NCBI GenBank assembly: GCA_010029175.1 | Contig: RGNC01000024.1 | Location: forward strand, 1 to 18,803 | DNA length: 18,803 nucleotides | Source of the DNA: Synechococcaceae bacterium WB8_1B_136 | GTDB lineage: Bacteria; Cyanobacteriota; Cyanobacteriia; PCC-6307; Cyanobiaceae | Direction of reading: 5' to 3' | Shown here: positions 11,650 through 18,724 of the stretch, in pieces | Layout of the letters: each line of letters starts with the position of its first letter | How positions within the stretch are numbered: the stretch's first letter is position 1 | The notes under the pieces: model-generated | What the model saw: only the letters and a program-made list of their open reading frames with translations | Databases searched by the model: none | What the model was told of the DNA's origin: nothing | Program-made: the position numbers and the translations under genes

Positions 11650-12362
11650 GGGGTCCATTGCCGGTGATGGCGGGCGTGCACCAGGGCCTGCAGCCGGCCG
11701 GGATCGCTGTGCTTTTCCTCGCTGGTGTCGCCCTTGTGGAACAGGGCTCCGGTGGGACACACCTCCACACACTTGCCGCAGTGGGTGCAGGCGTCCACCG
11801 CACCCCACGGTTCATCGAGCCCGGCGATGATCCGGCAGTGCTCCCCGCGCCAGCCCACATCCCACACGTGGGCTCCCTCCACTTCGTCGCACACCCGCAC
11901 GCAGCGGGTGCAGAGCACGCAGCGGTTGTGATCCAGCCCGAACAGCGGGTGGGAGAGATCCACATGGCGATCGGGGAAGCGGTAGGGCAGGCGGCTGTGG
12001 TCCATGCCCACCTCCACCGCCAGGTCCTGCAGCTCGCAGTGGCCATTGGCCACGCAGATGGCACACACGTGGTTCCCCTCGGTGAACAGCAGCTCGATCA
12101 CCGTGCGGCGGATCTCTTGCAGGCGCGGTGTGGCGGTGTGCACCTGCATCCCCTCCTGCACGGGGGTGATGCAGGCGGGCAGCAGTTTCTCGCTGCCACT
12201 CACTTCCACCAGGCACAGCCGGCAGGCCGCCACCGGCGACAACCCCTCCAGGACACAGAGGGTGGGGATGGCAATGCCCGCCTCCCGCGCCGCCTGAAGC
12301 AGGGTGGAGCCGGCCTCGATCGCCACATCGCGCTCGTCGATGCGCAGGGTGCACACGCTCAT
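11646..12362 (-). CDS. hoxU: HoxU, iron-sulfur diaphorase subunit
   Basis: HoxU is the NuoG-like electron wire between HoxF and HoxY. The 238 residues equal the length I recall for Synechocystis HoxU. A plant-type [2Fe-2S] domain uses Cys36, Cys47, Cys50 and Cys64. A NuoG-like cluster follows with His98, Cys100, Cys103 and Cys109. Two ferredoxin-type [4Fe-4S] sites come last: RCVLCTRCVRVC (148-158) and ACTHCGKCVEVCP (192-203). ATG 12362 overlaps the hoxF stop as ATGA, with GGAGG 7 nt upstream. The stop overlaps the hoxY start. All cluster ligands seen in the family appear present. Confidence 0.97.
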   Translation of the reverse strand: MSVCTLRIDERDVAIEAGSTLLQAAREAGIAIPTLCVLEGLSPVAACRLCLVEVSGSEKLLPACITPVQEGMQVHTATPRLQEIRRTVIELLFTEGNHVCAICVANGHCELQDLAVEVGMDHSRLPYRFPDRHVDLSHPLFGLDHNRCVLCTRCVRVCDEVEGAHVWDVGWRGEHCRIIAGLDEPWGAVDACTHCGKCVEVCPTGALFHKGDTSEEKHSDPGRLQALVHARHHRQWTP

Positions 12363-13936
12363 GGTGTGGCCTCCGGCGAAAGCATTGCCAGGTAGTCGCC
12401 GCGGAAGTGGCGCAGGGTGCTGAGCACGGGCTTGGGGGCGCTCTGGCCCAGGCCGCAGAGGCTGGTGTCCATCACCATCACGCAGAGGCTCTCCAGCTGT
12501 TCCAGATCCGCCGGGTTTGCCCGCCGCTCCAGGATCCTGCACAGCAGGTTGTCGAGCTGCACGGTGCCGGCGCGGCAGGGCACGCACTTGCCACACGATT
12601 CCTCCCGGCTGAAGGCCATGAAGAAACGGGCGATGTCCACCATGTTGGTGGTGTCGTCCATCACCACCATGCCGCCGGAGCCCATGATCGTGCCGAGGGC
12701 CTGCAGGCTCTCGTAGGTCACGGGCGTGTCGAGTTGCTGGGCGGGAACGCAACCTCCCGATGGCCCGCCGGTCTGCACGGCTTTGATGGTGCGGCCCTGG
12801 GGGGCTCCGCCGCCCATCGTCTCCACGATGGTGCGCAGGTTGGTGCCCATCGGCACCTCGATCACACCGGTGCGGAGCACATCGCCGGTGAGGGAGAACA
12901 CCTTGGTGCCGCCCCCGTAGGCCTCCACCCCCAGCCGCAGCAGGGCCGGCACGTTGGCGAAGGTTTCCACGTTGTTGATCAGGGTGGGCAGGCCGAACAC
13001 CCCCTGTTCTGCCGGGTAGGGAGGTCTGGGCCGCGGCATGCCGCGCTTCCCCTCGATCGACTGGATCAAGGCGGTTTCCTCCCCGCACACGTAGGCGCCG
13101 GCCCCCACTCGCAACGCGATTTCGAAGTTGAAACGGCTCCCGGCGATGGCGGTGCCCAGCCAGCCCTGCTGCTCGGCCTGGTGGATGGCCTGGCGCAGCC
13201 GCGCAATGGCCAGGGGGTATTCCGCTCGCACGTAGATGAAGCCGCGGCTGGCCCCCACTGCGTGGGCAGCGATCGCCATGCCCTCCAGCAGGGTGTGGGG
13301 ATCGCCCTCTAGCACGGTGCGATCCATGAAGGCACCGGGGTCGCCCTCATCGGCGTTGCACACCACCACCTTCTCGTGGCCGGGCATCTTGGCCACCGTG
13401 GCCCACTTCAGCCCGGTGGGATAGCCGGCGCCGCCACGGCCCCGCAGGCCGCTGCGCCGCACCAGCTCGATCACGGCGGCGGGATCGTTGGCCTCGAGCA
13501 CGCGCTGGAGTTGCTGGTAGATGCCAGCAGCCAGGGCCTCGGTGATCGATTCCGGATCGATGCGGCCGCAGTGCTTCAACACCAGCCGGCGCTGCAGCCG
13601 GAAGAACGGGTGGTTGAGATCCAGCGCCTGGCCGGCGGGCGGCTGCCAGGGCGCGGGGGCTTTCGGGTTTTCGGCGCAGGCCCTGAGGCTGCGGGCCAGG
13701 GCCGCCAGCGCAGCGGGATCGCTGGCCGGCAGGTTGCCGAACAACTGCCGCTCGGGGTGGCCGACGCCGCTGGCGGTTTCCAGCTCCAGCAGCGGACCCT
13801 CGCTGCAGGGGCCCAGGCAGCCCACCCCTTTCACCACGGTGGAGCTCCCCGCCACCGCCGCCAGGGCTTGCCGCAGATCCTCCCCGCCGCGGCTGCGGCA
13901 ACTGGCGGCGGTGCACACCCGCAGGCAGAGGCTCAT
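12359..13936 (-). CDS. hoxF: HoxF, NAD(H)- and FMN-binding diaphorase subunit
   Basis: HoxF is the NuoF-like subunit that exchanges electrons with NAD(P)H. The 525-residue protein has a NuoE/thioredoxin-like N-terminal part with a likely [2Fe-2S] set, Cys8, Cys13, Cys40 and Cys44. Then come the glycine-rich nucleotide motif RGRGGAGYP (165-173), the FMN motif GAGAYVCGEE (278-287), GPSGGCVP, and the [4Fe-4S] motif SCGKCVPCRAG (about 445) with a fourth Cys in TSLCGLG (about 487). I chose ATG 13936 (MSLCLRVCTAASC): AGGAGG lies 8 nt upstream and the ATG overlaps the hoxE stop as ATGA. The in-frame extension to 14143 is hoxE in another frame. Confidence 0.97.
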   Translation of the reverse strand: MSLCLRVCTAASCRSRGGEDLRQALAAVAGSSTVVKGVGCLGPCSEGPLLELETASGVGHPERQLFGNLPASDPAALAALARSLRACAENPKAPAPWQPPAGQALDLNHPFFRLQRRLVLKHCGRIDPESITEALAAGIYQQLQRVLEANDPAAVIELVRRSGLRGRGGAGYPTGLKWATVAKMPGHEKVVVCNADEGDPGAFMDRTVLEGDPHTLLEGMAIAAHAVGASRGFIYVRAEYPLAIARLRQAIHQAEQQGWLGTAIAGSRFNFEIALRVGAGAYVCGEETALIQSIEGKRGMPRPRPPYPAEQGVFGLPTLINNVETFANVPALLRLGVEAYGGGTKVFSLTGDVLRTGVIEVPMGTNLRTIVETMGGGAPQGRTIKAVQTGGPSGGCVPAQQLDTPVTYESLQALGTIMGSGGMVVMDDTTNMVDIARFFMAFSREESCGKCVPCRAGTVQLDNLLCRILERRANPADLEQLESLCVMVMDTSLCGLGQSAPKPVLSTLRHFRGDYLAMLSPEATP

Positions 13937-14373
13937 GGCTCCAGCCTCCTGAGGCCCGCCAGCAGGGCCGTGCTGGTCTGCAGATTCCACACCGCGCCGT
14001 CCACCACCACCAGAGGCGCGCCACTGCAGGTGCCCACGCAGCGCACGCTGCCGAGCTCGATGCCGCGCTCGGCCAGGGGTTCCCCAGCCAGCACGGCCAG
14101 CAAGGCCCCGGCTCCCTTCACGTGGCAGGCGGTGCCGGTGCACACCAGACAGCTGTGGCGCAGGGGCGGCGTGAAGCGAAACAGGTGATAGAAACTCGCC
14201 GTGCCCTGGACGCGGCTGAAGGGCAGGCGCAGCTCCCGGGCGATGTGGCGGAGCAACGGCTCCCCCAGGTAGCCGTAGAGCTCCTGGCCGTGGTTGAGCA
14301 CCTCGATCAGCCCATCGGCCTGGCGGCCGTGGCGTTGCAGCACCGGCTCGAGATCGGGAAAGCTCTCCGGCAT
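13933..14373 (-). CDS. hoxE: HoxE, NuoE-like [2Fe-2S] subunit, first gene of the operon
   Basis: HoxE is the NuoE-like subunit of the diaphorase and may link the complex to ferredoxin or other carriers. The 146-residue protein has the four [2Fe-2S] cysteines: Cys78 and Cys83 in CTGTACHVKG, and Cys112 and Cys116 in CVGTCSGAP. The helical N-terminal part includes GLIEVLNHGQELYGYL. The start at ATG 14373 is fixed because an in-frame TAG sits only ten codons upstream (14403-14401) with no other usual start codon between. It is somewhat shorter than the roughly 170 residues I recall for Synechocystis. No strong Shine-Dalgarno is visible. It heads the hox operon and faces the divergent SpoIIAA-like gene. 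Confidence 0.96.
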   Translation of the reverse strand: MPESFPDLEPVLQRHGRQADGLIEVLNHGQELYGYLGEPLLRHIARELRLPFSRVQGTASFYHLFRFTPPLRHSCLVCTGTACHVKGAGALLAVLAGEPLAERGIELGSVRCVGTCSGAPLVVVDGAVWNLQTSTALLAGLRRLEP

Positions 14374-14531
14374 GGCGCGTCCCAGCCCGGTGTCGTCAAG
14401 CTAGGCAGCCTGCGGGAGCTTGGCAGTGGGGGGCGGATCTACCTCAGCTCGGGGGCGTCGTTGCGGCTGCTGGCGCCGCCAGGCGTTGCGGTCCATAGGG
14501 TCCGGCTGGTTCAGCCTGGATCTGGAACGCC
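14374..14531. promoter_or_regulatory. Divergent control region between hoxE and the SpoIIAA-like gene
   Basis: This 158-bp spacer must hold the promoters of the hox operon (leftward) and of the SpoIIAA-like gene (rightward). It contains a palindrome CTGGCG-C-CGCCAG (14470-14482). The palindrome is flanked by two direct copies of CGTTGCGG (14459-14466 and 14484-14491), and a small hairpin GGCTG-GTT-CAGCC lies at 14504-14516. On the minus strand TATGGA within CCCTATGGACC is a weak -10 candidate. I see no NtcA-type GTA-N8-TAC site and no LexA-type AGTAC/GTACT palindrome. Which protein binds here cannot be told from sequence alone. Confidence 0.55.
14470..14482. repeat. 13-bp palindrome flanked by CGTTGCGG direct repeats; possible operator
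   Basis: CTGGCG and CGCCAG are perfect inverted arms around one base, too tight for a hairpin but suited to a dimeric DNA-binding protein. The octamer CGTTGCGG occurs at 14459 and again 25 bp later at 14484, one copy on each side. Operator function is inference. Confidence 0.4.
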
Positions 14532-15272
14532 ATGATCGATCGCATCGAGGATCTCCCCACCGGCACGCTCGGGTTCGCCTTCCATGGGCAGATCAGGGGT
14601 GAAGACATCGATCAGGTGCTGGTGCCGGCGATCGATGCGGGCGTGGCCCAATGCGATCACCTCAAGCTGTTGCTGTGCTTCGGCGACGACTTTGAGGGTT
14701 ACACCCTGGACGCCGCCTGGGACGACTCCAACCTTGGATTGCGCCAGTGGAGCGGCTTTGAGCGGCTGGCGGTGGTGACGGATCTGGCCTGGTTGCGCCA
14801 GGGGGTGCGCGGCCTGGCCCTGCTGCTGCCCTATCCGGTGCGGCTGTTCAACCCTGCGGAGGCCGATGATGCCAGGCGGTGGTTGTCGGAGTCGCTGGGC
14901 ACCATCCACGTGGATCAGCAGGGCGAGGTGATCACGCTCAAACTGATCGGCCGGCTCGATCCGGAGGCCTACGCCCGCATCGACGACGACATCGCCACCC
15001 TGCTGAGCCATCAGGAGGAGTTGCGCCTGCTGCTGGATCTGAGCGATTTCGATGGCTGGCTTGGTCTTGCAGCCCTCGGCCATCACCTCAGCCTGGTGCG
15101 TGAATTCCACCGGGCCCCCGGGCGTGTGGCCGTGGTGGGCGATCGCCGCTGGCAGCACCTGACCCAGCGGCTGATGGCGCGTTTCATGACGGCCGACACC
15201 CGCTACTTCGACAGTTCTGTGCTCGCCAAGGGCCAGGAGTGGCTCTGCCAGAGCGAGGTCAAGGTTGCCTGA
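14532..15272 (+). CDS. Tandem SpoIIAA-like (STAS-related) domain protein
   Basis: This 246-residue soluble protein consists of two similar halves offset by 120 residues. LKLLLCFGDDFEGY (44-57) aligns with LRLLLDLSDFDGW (164-176), and RLAVVTDLAW (78-87) with RVAVVGDRRW (198-207); each half ends with a region like VRLFNPAEADDARRWL. The pattern, in which strand LLL is followed by D.F.G and later by .AVV.D..W, is that of the SpoIIAA-like domain family (STAS_2), normally single proteins of about 120 residues. Their function is poorly defined; anti-sigma antagonist or lipid-related binding roles have been suggested. It is transcribed away from hoxE, with no strong Shine-Dalgarno. I give no gene name; a link to hydrogenase regulation is only positional. 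Confidence 0.8.
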   Translation: MIDRIEDLPTGTLGFAFHGQIRGEDIDQVLVPAIDAGVAQCDHLKLLLCFGDDFEGYTLDAAWDDSNLGLRQWSGFERLAVVTDLAWLRQGVRGLALLLPYPVRLFNPAEADDARRWLSESLGTIHVDQQGEVITLKLIGRLDPEAYARIDDDIATLLSHQEELRLLLDLSDFDGWLGLAALGHHLSLVREFHRAPGRVAVVGDRRWQHLTQRLMARFMTADTRYFDSSVLAKGQEWLCQSEVKVA

Positions 15273-15302
15273 GGGCTGCGCGCCTGTTGCGCAGGGAGCC
15301 TT

Positions 15303-15347
15303 GCCCCGCGTTGGCTTAGCTAAGGCTTAGCCAAGCGCAGACGGGGC
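15303..15347. terminator. Large imperfect hairpin between convergent genes, possible bidirectional terminator
   Basis: Outer arms GCCCCG (15303-15308) and CGGGGC (15342-15347) pair perfectly. Inner arms CGTTGGCT and AGCCAAGCG pair with one bulge. The top of the stem is made of two tandem 11-mers, GGCTTAGCTAA and GGCTTAGCCAA (15313-15334). It lies 31 bp after the plus-strand gene and 15 bp after the cysQ stop on the other strand. No T-tract follows on either side, so intrinsic termination is plausible but not proven. Confidence 0.5.
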
Positions 15348-15361
15348 TCGGCTGAGGAGCT

Positions 15362-16273
15362 TTACACCCCAAAGCCCGGATCAATCGTCGCCATGGCAGC
15401 GGCGGCTCGCTCGCACAGCTCGCGGTGGCTGGCACCGTGGCTGGCGATCAGGCAGCCGGCCTGGCGGATGTCGCCGCTGTTGTAGGCCAGAGCGCGGCCA
15501 TCGGCGTGGGTGAAGGCGCCGCCCGCTGCCCGCAACACCGCCTCGGGAGCGGCCATGTCCCAGTCTTTGGGAGCGCTCTTGCCAGACAGCGAGATGTAGA
15601 GGTCGGTTTCGCCCCGCAGGATCGTGGCCACCTTGCCGCCCACGCTGCCGATGGCCCTGGTGTCGCCCAAGGCCAGGGCCTCCAGCAGTTGTTCCAGTCG
15701 CTGATCGCGGTGATTGCGGCTGGCCACCAGCACCAGCTCCCCCAGCTCCCGGCGGGGGCTGAGCTGGGGGGGGGCCTGCTCGCCAGCCCGGTTCTCACAC
15801 CAGGCGCGGCCCGTGCCCGCCTCATCCAGCAGGCCGAACCAGAGTTCCTCCTTCTCAGGCAGCAGCACCACCCCCAGCACCGGCTCTCCGCGTTGCACCA
15901 GGGCCAGGTGCACGGCGTACTCGCCCGTGCCCTGCAGAAAGTCCTTGGTGCCATCGAGGGGATCGAGGATCCACAGCCATTCGGCCTCCAGGGGCACGCC
16001 AGGGCTGAGCTGCTCCTTGGCGGTCTCCTCGCTGAGCAGGGTCCAGGGGGCATCGGGGAAGGCCGCCGTCAGCCCCTCCAGCAGCCACTGGTTCACCGCC
16101 AGATCGGCGGCACTCACCGGTCCCTCGCCACCCTCATCCACGCTCAGGGCCCGCGGGAAGCCGTAGGGGGGCTGCTCGCCGCGGCCGTAGGCCAGCAGGA
16201 TGTCGGCCGCGCCCCAGCTCAACCGCCGCAGCTCCGCCAGCAGGACGTTTTCGGCGATCCCGGCAAGCATCAT
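15362..16273 (-). CDS. cysQ: CysQ-type 3'(2'),5'-bisphosphate nucleotidase, inositol monophosphatase family
   Basis: CysQ hydrolyses 3'-phosphoadenosine 5'-phosphate to AMP, removing a by-product of sulfate assimilation. The 303-residue protein shows the Mg-dependent phosphatase signatures of the IMPase superfamily: SAADLAVNQWLLEGL after residue 53, LLSEE (79-83), WILDPLDGTKDF (101-112, the metal-binding DPxDGT) and DWDMAAPEAVLRAAGG (from 237). The GTKDFLQGTGEYAV form is typical of CysQ rather than inositol monophosphatase, but substrate cannot be proven from sequence. The start is ATG 16273 or the preceding in-phase choice ATG 16270; no clear Shine-Dalgarno. It is divergent from rsmI with only 20 bp between them and convergent with the SpoIIAA-like gene. 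Confidence 0.9.
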   Translation of the reverse strand: MMLAGIAENVLLAELRRLSWGAADILLAYGRGEQPPYGFPRALSVDEGGEGPVSAADLAVNQWLLEGLTAAFPDAPWTLLSEETAKEQLSPGVPLEAEWLWILDPLDGTKDFLQGTGEYAVHLALVQRGEPVLGVVLLPEKEELWFGLLDEAGTGRAWCENRAGEQAPPQLSPRRELGELVLVASRNHRDQRLEQLLEALALGDTRAIGSVGGKVATILRGETDLYISLSGKSAPKDWDMAAPEAVLRAAGGAFTHADGRALAYNSGDIRQAGCLIASHGASHRELCERAAAAMATIDPGFGV

Positions 16274-16296
16274 GGAGACGGCAAAGGGGCATTGTG

Positions 16297-17166
16297 ATGC
16301 AGGGGGAAGAACCGGCCGCAGGCGTGCTCTATCTGGTGGGAACGCCCATCGGCAACACCGGCGACCTGTCGCCCAGGGCCCGAAAGCTTCTGGAGCATGC
16401 CAGCCGCATCGCCTGCGAGGACACCCGTCGCAGCGGCCTGCTGCTCCACAACCTGGGGTTGCGCGGTGGTGAACATCCCCCGCGGCTGGTGAGCTTCCAT
16501 GAGCACAACCAGGCCGCCCGCATTCCGGAGCTGCTGGCGGCCCTCACGGCCGGTGAGTCGGTGGCGGTGATCAGCGATGCGGGCCTGCCTGGCATCTCCG
16601 ATCCCGGTGAGGCCCTTGTGGCTGCGGCCCGGGCCGCCGGCCACACGGTGATCTGCGTGCCAGGCCCCTGCGCTGCCACCACGGCCCTGGTGAGCAGCGG
16701 TCTGCCTGCGGGACGCTTCTGCTTCGAGGGATTCCTGCCGGCCAAGGCCCAGCAACGGCGCCAACGGCTGCGGGAGCTGGCCAGCGAACCCCGCACGATG
16801 GTGCTGTTCGAGGCCCCGCACCGGCTGCTGGATCTGCTCGCCGATCTGCTCACGGAACTGGGCGACCGGCCCCTGGCGGTGACGCGCGAGCTCACCAAGC
16901 GCCATGAGCAACAGGTGGGTCCCAGCGTCAGCGCCGCCCTGGAACACTTCCAGCGCATCCCACCCCAGGGGGAATTCACCCTGGTGCTCGGGGGAGCGCC
17001 GGCCTGCAGCCGGGAGCGCCCCACTGATGCAGAGCTGCGGGCGGAGCTGGAGCACCTGGTGGCCACGGGCCTGAGCAACGGCGAGGCCGCCAAGCAACTG
17101 GCCCGGGAAACGGGCCTGCCCAAGCGAGAGCTCTACGCTTTGCTCCACCACCTGGAGCCGAGCTGA
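16297..17166 (+). CDS. rsmI: RsmI, 16S rRNA (cytidine-1402 2'-O)-methyltransferase
   Basis: RsmI uses S-adenosylmethionine to methylate the ribose of C1402 in 16S rRNA. The 289 residues carry the tetrapyrrole-methylase-type fold motifs in order: LYLVGTPIGNTGDLSPRA, IACEDTRRSGLLL, ISDAGLPGISDPG, VPGPCAATTALVSSGLP and FEGFLP, with the usual C-terminal helical part ending SNGEAAKQLARETGLPKRELY. I prefer ATG 16297 because AGGGG ends 7 nt upstream; a GTG at 16294 would add one residue. It is divergent from cysQ. Its TGA shares a base with the ATG of the LapA-like gene (TGATG), so that gene is probably translationally coupled. Confidence 0.95.
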   Translation: MQGEEPAAGVLYLVGTPIGNTGDLSPRARKLLEHASRIACEDTRRSGLLLHNLGLRGGEHPPRLVSFHEHNQAARIPELLAALTAGESVAVISDAGLPGISDPGEALVAAARAAGHTVICVPGPCAATTALVSSGLPAGRFCFEGFLPAKAQQRRQRLRELASEPRTMVLFEAPHRLLDLLADLLTELGDRPLAVTRELTKRHEQQVGPSVSAALEHFQRIPPQGEFTLVLGGAPACSRERPTDAELRAELEHLVATGLSNGEAAKQLARETGLPKRELYALLHHLEPS

Positions 17167-17405
17167 TGCTGCTGCGCCTGCGCCTGCTGCTCGCCAGCCT
17201 CGGCGGTGGCGCCCTGCTGCTGTTGATCCTCTGCCTGGGGGCTCAGAACCTGAATCAGCGGGCCAGCCTCAATCTGGGCTTTGGCCGCACGGCCGAGCTC
17301 CCCACCGGGTTCCTGGTGGGTGTGGCGCTGGTGGTGGGCGTGATCAGCGGTGGCACCACCACGGCCCTGCTCTTGCCCCGCGGCGATCAGGGCCGCAGGG
17401 TGTAA
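17166..17405 (+). CDS. Small two-TM membrane protein, LapA/DUF1049-like
   Basis: This 79-residue protein has a basic N-terminus MLLRLRL, a first hydrophobic segment (about 7-25), a short middle AQNLNQRASLNLGFGRTAELP, and a second hydrophobic segment FLVGVALVVGVISGG (about 49-63). The layout, with an N-x-x-x-x-S-L-N-L linker and LP-x-G-F-L-V-G before helix two, matches the LapA-like domain family (DUF1049), inner-membrane proteins that in enterobacteria are linked to lipopolysaccharide assembly. A role in this organism is unknown. It overlaps the rsmI stop by one base and its 3' end overlaps the convergent lipoprotein gene by 19 bp. Confidence 0.75.
   Translation: MLLRLRLLLASLGGGALLLLILCLGAQNLNQRASLNLGFGRTAELPTGFLVGVALVVGVISGGTTTALLLPRGDQGRRV
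17380..17396. terminator. Small hairpin in the overlapping convergent 3' ends
   Basis: GCGGC (17380-17384), a 7-base loop GATCAGG, and GCCGC (17392-17396) form a short GC stem at the junction of the LapA-like gene and the convergent lipoprotein gene. There is no T-tract, and GC-rich stems of this size are common by chance here, so this is a weak call. Confidence 0.2.
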
Positions 17406-17839
17406 GTGAGCTTCTCGCCCACCCGAAACTGCGGCAGGGTGCTGGCTATTACGGTGTCTTCCGTCATCAGCTCCTCGTGACCTTCCTGGGTGCGCACCAC
17501 CACCACACCCGGCGGCTTGCTGTATTGATAGATGTTGATCTGATTGGACGGTTCGTAGCTGGCCGTGCCGATGGTTGAGAGCTTCTGCTTGCCGGCGAAC
17601 CAGGTTTCCGTGAAGGCGAAGCGGTTGAGCCCGGTGCTCACCTGGCGGGTGATGCCGTAGGCGCCGCTGGAGGAGGTGACCCTCCAACGGGAGGTGGTGG
17701 CGTTGAAGGCCGTACCTGGAGGATCCGTGCGCAGGCGGCCCGGCAGGGGATCGCAGGCGCTGAGCAGGGCGATGCTGCTCGCCATGCAGCTGCTCACCAG
17801 CAGCGAAGCCAGCCCGTTGCGGCGGCCCTCCAACAGCAT
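17387..17839 (-). CDS. Putative lipoprotein of unknown function
   Basis: I do not recognise this 150-residue protein. From ATG 17839 it begins with a short basic stretch (EGRRNG), a hydrophobic core and the lipobox LSAC with Cys29, so it should be a lipoprotein anchored to the membrane. The mature part is polar, rich in Ser, Thr and aromatic residues and probably beta-rich (TSSSGAYGITRQVSTGLNRF, TASYEPSNQINIYQYSKPPG), ending VGEKLTYTLRP. No catalytic motif is evident. The ATG shares one base with the TGA of the upstream helix-turn-helix gene (TGATG), so the two are likely one operon. A longer in-frame reading to 17974 only retraces that gene out of frame. Its 3' end overlaps the LapA-like gene from the other strand by 19 bp. 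Confidence 0.7.
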   Translation of the reverse strand: MLLEGRRNGLASLLVSSCMASSIALLSACDPLPGRLRTDPPGTAFNATTSRWRVTSSSGAYGITRQVSTGLNRFAFTETWFAGKQKLSTIGTASYEPSNQINIYQYSKPPGVVVVRTQEGHEELMTEDTVIASTLPQFRVGEKLTYTLRP

Positions 17840-18624
17840 CAGCTGCCGGGAATGGCGTAGAGGGAGCCCCCCTCCACCACCAGTCGGGTGATGCCCTGGG
17901 CCACCAAGTAACACGATGTGCGTTCCAGGATGCCCGTGTCGGGAACTTTGATCACCCGCTGGCTGCGACCGCACTGGCGCTTGGCCTGGCGAGGATTGGC
18001 ATAGAGCATCAGGGCCTGGCGCTCCTGTTCGTCGTCGGGCAGGGCGCCGAGCTCGGGAAACTCCCTGAGGGGGCGTGCCTGCAGCTCCACGGTCTTGTCC
18101 ACCAGCATGTAGACGCTGGTGGGCAGCGCGCCGGGAGTGAGGGGCTGGAGCAACACGGCTGGCCGATCCCCATGGCTCAGTTCGGCGCCAACGGAGGGCA
18201 AGATTTCTGCCGGATCGGATTCCTCGTCGCCGTCGCCGTCGTCCTCCCCATCGTCGGCAAAGTCGTCGGCATCGTCGATGGCGAGCAGGCCAGCGGCGTC
18301 GGGCTCCGCATCATCGAGATCCGCATCGGCATCGCTGGCTGCGGGCAGATCCAGTTGGGCCGGGGCTTGCTGCGGTTGGTTTTGGGCGAGGGGCGCGGGA
18401 TCTGAATGCTCGTCGATTTGGTTTTGGGTGCTCTGGCCACGGCCGCCCCGGGCTTGCTTCTTGATCCGGGCCAGCTCCTCGGGGTCGAGCACTGCCTTCA
18501 ACACACGGCTCACCGTGTTGGGGCTGCAGCTGTAGACCTCGGCCAATGCCTGGGCCGTCTCACCCTGCCGGTAACGAGCCACCAGCTCCTCTTTCTGGCT
18601 GTCGGTGAGCCGGGGAGCCGCCAT
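17839..18624 (-). CDS. Helix-turn-helix protein with acidic linker and unknown C-terminal domain
   Basis: The 261-residue product begins with a homeodomain-like helix-turn-helix (about 5-45: LTDSQKEELVARYRQGETAQ followed by ALAEVYSCSPNTVSRVLKA), the type seen in resolvase or transposase C-termini and in many regulators. A Gln/Pro/Ala-rich stretch follows (about 55-95), then a strongly acidic low-complexity linker (about 97-142, dominated by Asp). The last part (about 150-261) looks folded, with TSVYMLVDKTVELQARPLRE, ANPRQAKRQCGRSQRVIKVP and a final GITRLVVEGGSLYAIPGS. I do not recognise that domain. I chose ATG 18624 (MAAPRLTDSQ) because the domain begins there; an in-frame ATG at 18720 would add 32 residues that look non-coding. 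It is divergent from tRNA-Arg and coupled to the lipoprotein gene. A DNA-binding regulator is the likely role. Confidence 0.75.
   Translation of the reverse strand: MAAPRLTDSQKEELVARYRQGETAQALAEVYSCSPNTVSRVLKAVLDPEELARIKKQARGGRGQSTQNQIDEHSDPAPLAQNQPQQAPAQLDLPAASDADADLDDAEPDAAGLLAIDDADDFADDGEDDGDGDEESDPAEILPSVGAELSHGDRPAVLLQPLTPGALPTSVYMLVDKTVELQARPLREFPELGALPDDEQERQALMLYANPRQAKRQCGRSQRVIKVPDTGILERTSCYLVAQGITRLVVEGGSLYAIPGS
18199..18334 (-). repeat. Asp-codon-rich low-complexity tract
   Basis: This stretch is dominated by GAC/GAT/GAG codons, interspersed with GCC-type and GGC codons, and encodes the acidic linker of the helix-turn-helix protein. On the plus strand it appears as repeated tcgtcg and ccgtcg motifs. 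Its length may vary between strains by slippage. Confidence 0.6.
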
Positions 18625-18724
18625 GAAGCCAAGGGTGCGCAGCACACCACCATAGAAGCTCCAGTTCGCCTGAGCGGCCAATCTCAACTGCCACAATGGC
18701 CTCGACTGCCCCGGCAGCACCCTT

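Noticed and set aside
13937..14143. N-terminal extension of hoxF
   Set aside because: It lies wholly within hoxE in another frame; AGGAGG and homology begin at ATG 13936.
14374..14531. NtcA or LexA binding site upstream of hoxE
   Set aside because: I looked for GTA-N8-TAC and for an AGTAC/GTACT palindrome and found neither; a non-consensus LexA site cannot be excluded.
18692..18697. CACAAT as a -10 box for tRNA-Arg
   Set aside because: Position suits a tRNA promoter, but no acceptable -35 lies 16-18 bp upstream; too weak to list.
18625..18720. 32-residue extension of the helix-turn-helix protein starting at 18720
   Set aside because: It would start 5 bp from tRNA-Arg, leaves no room for a promoter, and the added residues resemble no part of the domain.
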